Shown piece by piece: positions 6,291-7,822 of a DNA stretch of 7,822 nucleotides. Numbering within the stretch: position 1 is the first letter of the stretch; each line of letters opens with the position of its first letter. The notes below the pieces were generated by a model, which saw nothing but the letters and a program-made list of their open reading frames with translations, searched no databases and was not told the DNA's origin. The stretch covers positions 1-7,822 of the forward strand of contig JACMQR010000331.1 in NCBI GenBank assembly GCA_014376885.1, written 5' to 3'. This DNA is from Polaromonas sp. Its GTDB lineage: Bacteria; Pseudomonadota; Gammaproteobacteria; Burkholderiales; Burkholderiaceae_C. The position numbers and the translations under genes were made by a program.

Positions 6291-7262
6291 CTATTTTGCC
6301 AGCGCGTCAGCCGCAAATTTCCATTTCTTCCAGTACTCCAGGGCCACCCGGTAGGTGTTCACCTGCACCTGCACGGTCTCATCGATGTTGACGCCATAGC
6401 CGCCGGCCATGGAAAACGCCAGCGGTATGCGGCGCTGCCAGGCCCAGTCAAAGACGCGCCGGTCGCGCGCCTCCAGGCCGTCGAAGCTCAGGCTCAAGCG
6501 CCCCAGCCGGTCGCCTTCAAACGGATCGGCGCCTGCCAGGTACATGATCAGGCCCGGCTCAAAGCGGCGTTCGAGCTCATCGAGCGCCTGCTCCAGCGCC
6601 TGCAGGTAGGGCGCGTCGAGGCAGCCGTCGGGCAGCTCGACATCAAGGTCGCTGGCTTCCTTGCGAAACGGAAAATTCTTTTCGCCATGCAGCGACAGGG
6701 TGAACACGCTGGCGTCCGCCGAAAAAATCTGCGCCGTGCCGTTGCCCTGGTGCACATCCAGGTCGATCACCGCGACCTGCAGCGGCCGCTTTGCCTGGCG
6801 GTGCAGCCGTGCCCATTCGGCCTGCATCAGCCGGGCGGCCACGGCGCTGTCGTTGAACACGCAAAAGCCGCTGCCCTTATCGGCATAGGAATGGTGGGTG
6901 CCGCCCGCCAGATTCGCCGCAATGCCTTCGACCGGCGCGCCCCGGCCCAGGCCAAGCGCCACCCGGGCGGCGGCGGCGGTTGCGCCGGCCGACCTGCGGG
7001 CGCGCTCGGCCATGGCCGGGCTCCAGGGAAAGCCGATTTCCCGCTGCGCCGGCGCCGGCAGGGTGCCATGGGTGATGGCCGCAATGTAGTCCGGCGTGTG
7101 CGCCAGCGCCAGTTCGCCGTCGCTGGCCGCTAGCGCGGGCTGCATCCGGACGGCCGGCAGCTCCGTGACCAGGCGCTCGCGCAGCAGCCGGTACTTGGGC
7201 ATCGGAAAGCGGTGCCCGGGCGGCAGCGCAAGAACAAAGTGGTCGGCATAGAAAGCTTGCAC
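6291..7262 (-). CDS. Class IV (HDAC11-like) zinc deacetylase / deacylase
   Basis: A 323-residue arginase/deacetylase-fold hydrolase, predicted to remove acetyl or longer acyl groups from lysine or a small amine using Zn2+. All active-site positions are present: His123-His124 (GGTHHSYADKGSGFCVFND), Asp167, Asp169 and His171 (VIDLDVHQGNG), the third zinc ligand Asp246 (AGADPFEGDRLGRLSLSFDG), and Tyr289 (MAGGYG). The segment from IDLDVHQGNG through EGDRLGRLS closely follows human HDAC11, pointing to class IV rather than AcuC or acetylpolyamine amidohydrolases. The N-terminus LPPGHRFPMPKYRLLRERL (13-31) also fits bacterial class IV members. The frame is open upstream to 7394, but GTG at 7262 has an AAAAGG site 8 nt upstream and gives the family N-terminus (QAFYADHF). 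The gene is divergent from phaP and is first in a three-gene cluster with a thioesterase and a nitroreductase. Substrate is unknown. Confidence 0.93.
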   Translation of the reverse strand: MQAFYADHFVLALPPGHRFPMPKYRLLRERLVTELPAVRMQPALAASDGELALAHTPDYIAAITHGTLPAPAQREIGFPWSPAMAERARRSAGATAAAARVALGLGRGAPVEGIAANLAGGTHHSYADKGSGFCVFNDSAVAARLMQAEWARLHRQAKRPLQVAVIDLDVHQGNGTAQIFSADASVFTLSLHGEKNFPFRKEASDLDVELPDGCLDAPYLQALEQALDELERRFEPGLIMYLAGADPFEGDRLGRLSLSFDGLEARDRRVFDWAWQRRIPLAFSMAGGYGVNIDETVQVQVNTYRVALEYWKKWKFAADALAK

Positions 7263-7270
7263 GCGGTCGG

Positions 7271-7276
7271 CCTTTT
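7271..7276 (-). promoter_or_regulatory. Ribosome-binding site supporting the GTG start of the deacetylase
   Basis: AAAAGG on the minus strand, 8 nt before GTG 7262. It is the reason for choosing a GTG over the in-frame ATG at 7325, which lacks a well-spaced site and would add 21 residues outside the family's normal length. Confidence 0.65.
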
Positions 7277-7309
7277 CAAAACATCGCCATTTCAGCTCAG
7301 CAGCATGAG

Positions 7310-7328
7310 TGCTGCAGCGCAACATTAA
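7310..7328 (-). promoter_or_regulatory. Operator-like inverted-repeat arm A, upstream of phaP -35
   Basis: Read on the minus strand this is TTAATGTTGCGCTGCAGCA. It matches arm B (7365-7383, plus strand) at 16 of 19 positions and holds a perfect GCTGCAGC palindrome. It ends 5 nt before the phaP -35 box and also lies in the 5' leader region of the divergent deacetylase gene. The inferred role is binding a regulator of phaP, most likely a PhaR-type repressor, and possibly of both genes. Confidence 0.6.
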
Positions 7329-7333
7329 ATAAT

Positions 7334-7361
7334 TTGCAATGTCACAAGTTTCTCCTATAAT
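7334..7361 (+). promoter_or_regulatory. Sigma-70-type promoter of phaP
   Basis: The -35 TTGCAA (7334-7339) and a perfect -10 TATAAT (7356-7361) are 16 bp apart, in an AT-rich patch within GC-rich DNA. Transcription would begin near 7368, giving a leader of about 75 nt before the phaP ATG. The -35 box lies within TTGCAATGTCACAA (7334-7347), a degenerate copy (10/14) of the TTGCAGTGCAGCAA core of operator arm B, so a bound regulator would block it. No equally good promoter was found on the minus strand for the deacetylase. Confidence 0.75.
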
Positions 7362-7364
7362 TAA

Positions 7365-7383
7365 TTCATGTTGCAGTGCAGCA
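7365..7383 (+). promoter_or_regulatory. Operator-like inverted-repeat arm B, over the phaP transcription start
   Basis: TTCATGTTGCAGTGCAGCA begins 3 nt after the -10 box and spans the expected transcription start. It is the inverted partner of arm A, with 36 nt between the arms and centres 55 bp apart (about five helical turns). The placement is typical of a repressor site. PhaR regulators bind TGC-rich sites at phasin promoters in other bacteria; that this is such a site is inference. Confidence 0.6.
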
Positions 7384-7442
7384 ATTTGGCGCAAAGCAAC
7401 TATTTCCCTTAATCAAACCAACCAAATATCTGGAGATTACTT

Positions 7443-7822
7443 ATGCTGACCGCTGAACAACTCATGGCTGCCCACAAAGCCAATATCGAAACCCTGTTCG
7501 GCTTGACACAAAAAGCGTTCGAAGGCGTGGAAAAGCTGGTCGAACTCAATGTGCAGGCCACCAAGGCCGCCCTGGCTGAAAGCGCCAACAACGCCCAAGC
7601 CGTGATGGGCGTGAAGGACGCACAGGAACTGCTCGCCCTGCAGGCCAGCATGGTCCAGCCGCTGGCCGAGAAAACCGCCGCCTACAGCCGCCACCTGTAT
7701 GACATCGCCCAGTCCGCCGGTGCCGAGCTCAGCAAGTCGATGGAAGGCCAGACCGCTGAAGCGCAGAAAAAGTTTGCCGACCTGATCGACACCGCCACGC
7801 AAAATGCACCGGCCGGCTCTGA
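7443..7822 (+). CDS. phaP: Phasin (PHA granule-associated protein), C-terminus cut by window edge
   Basis: A phasin of the Phasin_2/PhaP1 type, a small amphipathic helical protein that coats polyhydroxyalkanoate granules and controls their size and number. 126 residues are visible; relatives have about 190. The reading [43 protein letters not shown] and [19 protein letters not shown] follows Cupriavidus necator PhaP1 nearly block for block as remembered. Helices are rich in Ala, Gln, Lys and Glu, with no cysteine or tryptophan and no signal peptide. The ATG at 7443 has a GGAG site (7432-7435) 7 nt upstream. It is the only plus-strand gene in the window and is transcribed from the strong, operator-flanked promoter at 7334-7361, as expected for a gene induced when PHA granules form. 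Polymer synthesis genes are not in the window. Confidence 0.95.
   Translation, partial: MLTAEQLMAAHKANIETLFGLTQKAFEGVEKLVELNVQATKAALAESANNAQAVMGVKDAQELLALQASMVQPLAEKTAAYSRHLYDIAQSAGAELSKSMEGQTAEAQKKFADLIDTATQNAPAGS

Noticed and set aside
7324..7347. Minus-strand promoter for the deacetylase (TTGTGA with a downstream TATTTAAT-like box)
   Set aside because: The spacing (about 12-15 bp) is too short and neither box is convincing. A promoter must exist nearby but cannot be placed.
7263..7394. N-terminal extension of the deacetylase by 44 residues
   Set aside because: The extension lies over the operator and promoter region and lacks family similarity. GTG 7262 with AAAAGG 8 nt upstream gives the normal N-terminus and length.
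7409..7802. Two minus-strand open frames opposite phaP
   Set aside because: The plus strand encodes a clear phasin with its own promoter and ribosome-binding site; the reverse frames show no family features.

Overview
The window looks like GC-rich chromosomal DNA from a betaproteobacterium of the order Burkholderiales, most likely Comamonadaceae (Polaromonas/Rhodoferax/Acidovorax type). The grounds are the strong G/C bias at third codon positions, a phasin close to Cupriavidus PhaP1 as remembered, and an intergenic element of a kind I associate with that family. Species cannot be settled from sequence alone. All functional calls come from reading motifs; no database search was run.

Layout. 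Seven genes lie on the minus strand and one on the plus strand. Reading the minus strand from right to left: (1) a class IV (HDAC11-like) deacetylase, 6291-7262; (2) a small hot-dog thioesterase, 5839-6285; (3) an FMN nitroreductase, 5057-5842, overlapping gene 2 by 4 nt; (4) a fused LivH-LivM type permease, 3013-4890; (5) livG, 2255-3013; (6) livF, 1621-2262; (7) an FKBP-type peptidyl-prolyl isomerase, 1185-1538; (8) pncB, cut by the left edge, 1-1103. On the plus strand a phasin gene (phaP) starts at 7443 and runs off the right edge.

How the genes fit together. Genes 1-3 are separated by +5 and -4 nt and look like one transcription unit. Genes 4-6 overlap by 1 and 8 nt and encode the membrane and ATPase parts of a branched-chain-amino-acid-family (HAAT) ABC importer. 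No periplasmic binding protein is encoded in the window, so the substrate is unknown. FKBP and pncB follow with larger gaps (82 and 81 nt) and are probably separate housekeeping genes. A GC-rich hairpin lies between them.

The most interesting non-coding piece is the divergent deacetylase/phasin intergenic region (7263-7442). It has a textbook promoter for phaP (TTGCAA, 16 bp, TATAAT). Two arms of a 19-bp inverted repeat (16/19 matching) bracket it, and a third degenerate copy covers the -35 box. This looks like an operator array for a PhaR-type polyhydroxyalkanoate-responsive repressor. Other points of note are the LivH-LivM fusion, a patch of atypical codons inside it, a short LivF C-terminus and a likely dispersed intergenic repeat after the nitroreductase.

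There is no tRNA, rRNA, CRISPR array or transposon. No stretch longer than 300 nt lacks a gene. I see no convincing new multi-gene system; the content is mostly metabolic and transport genes.
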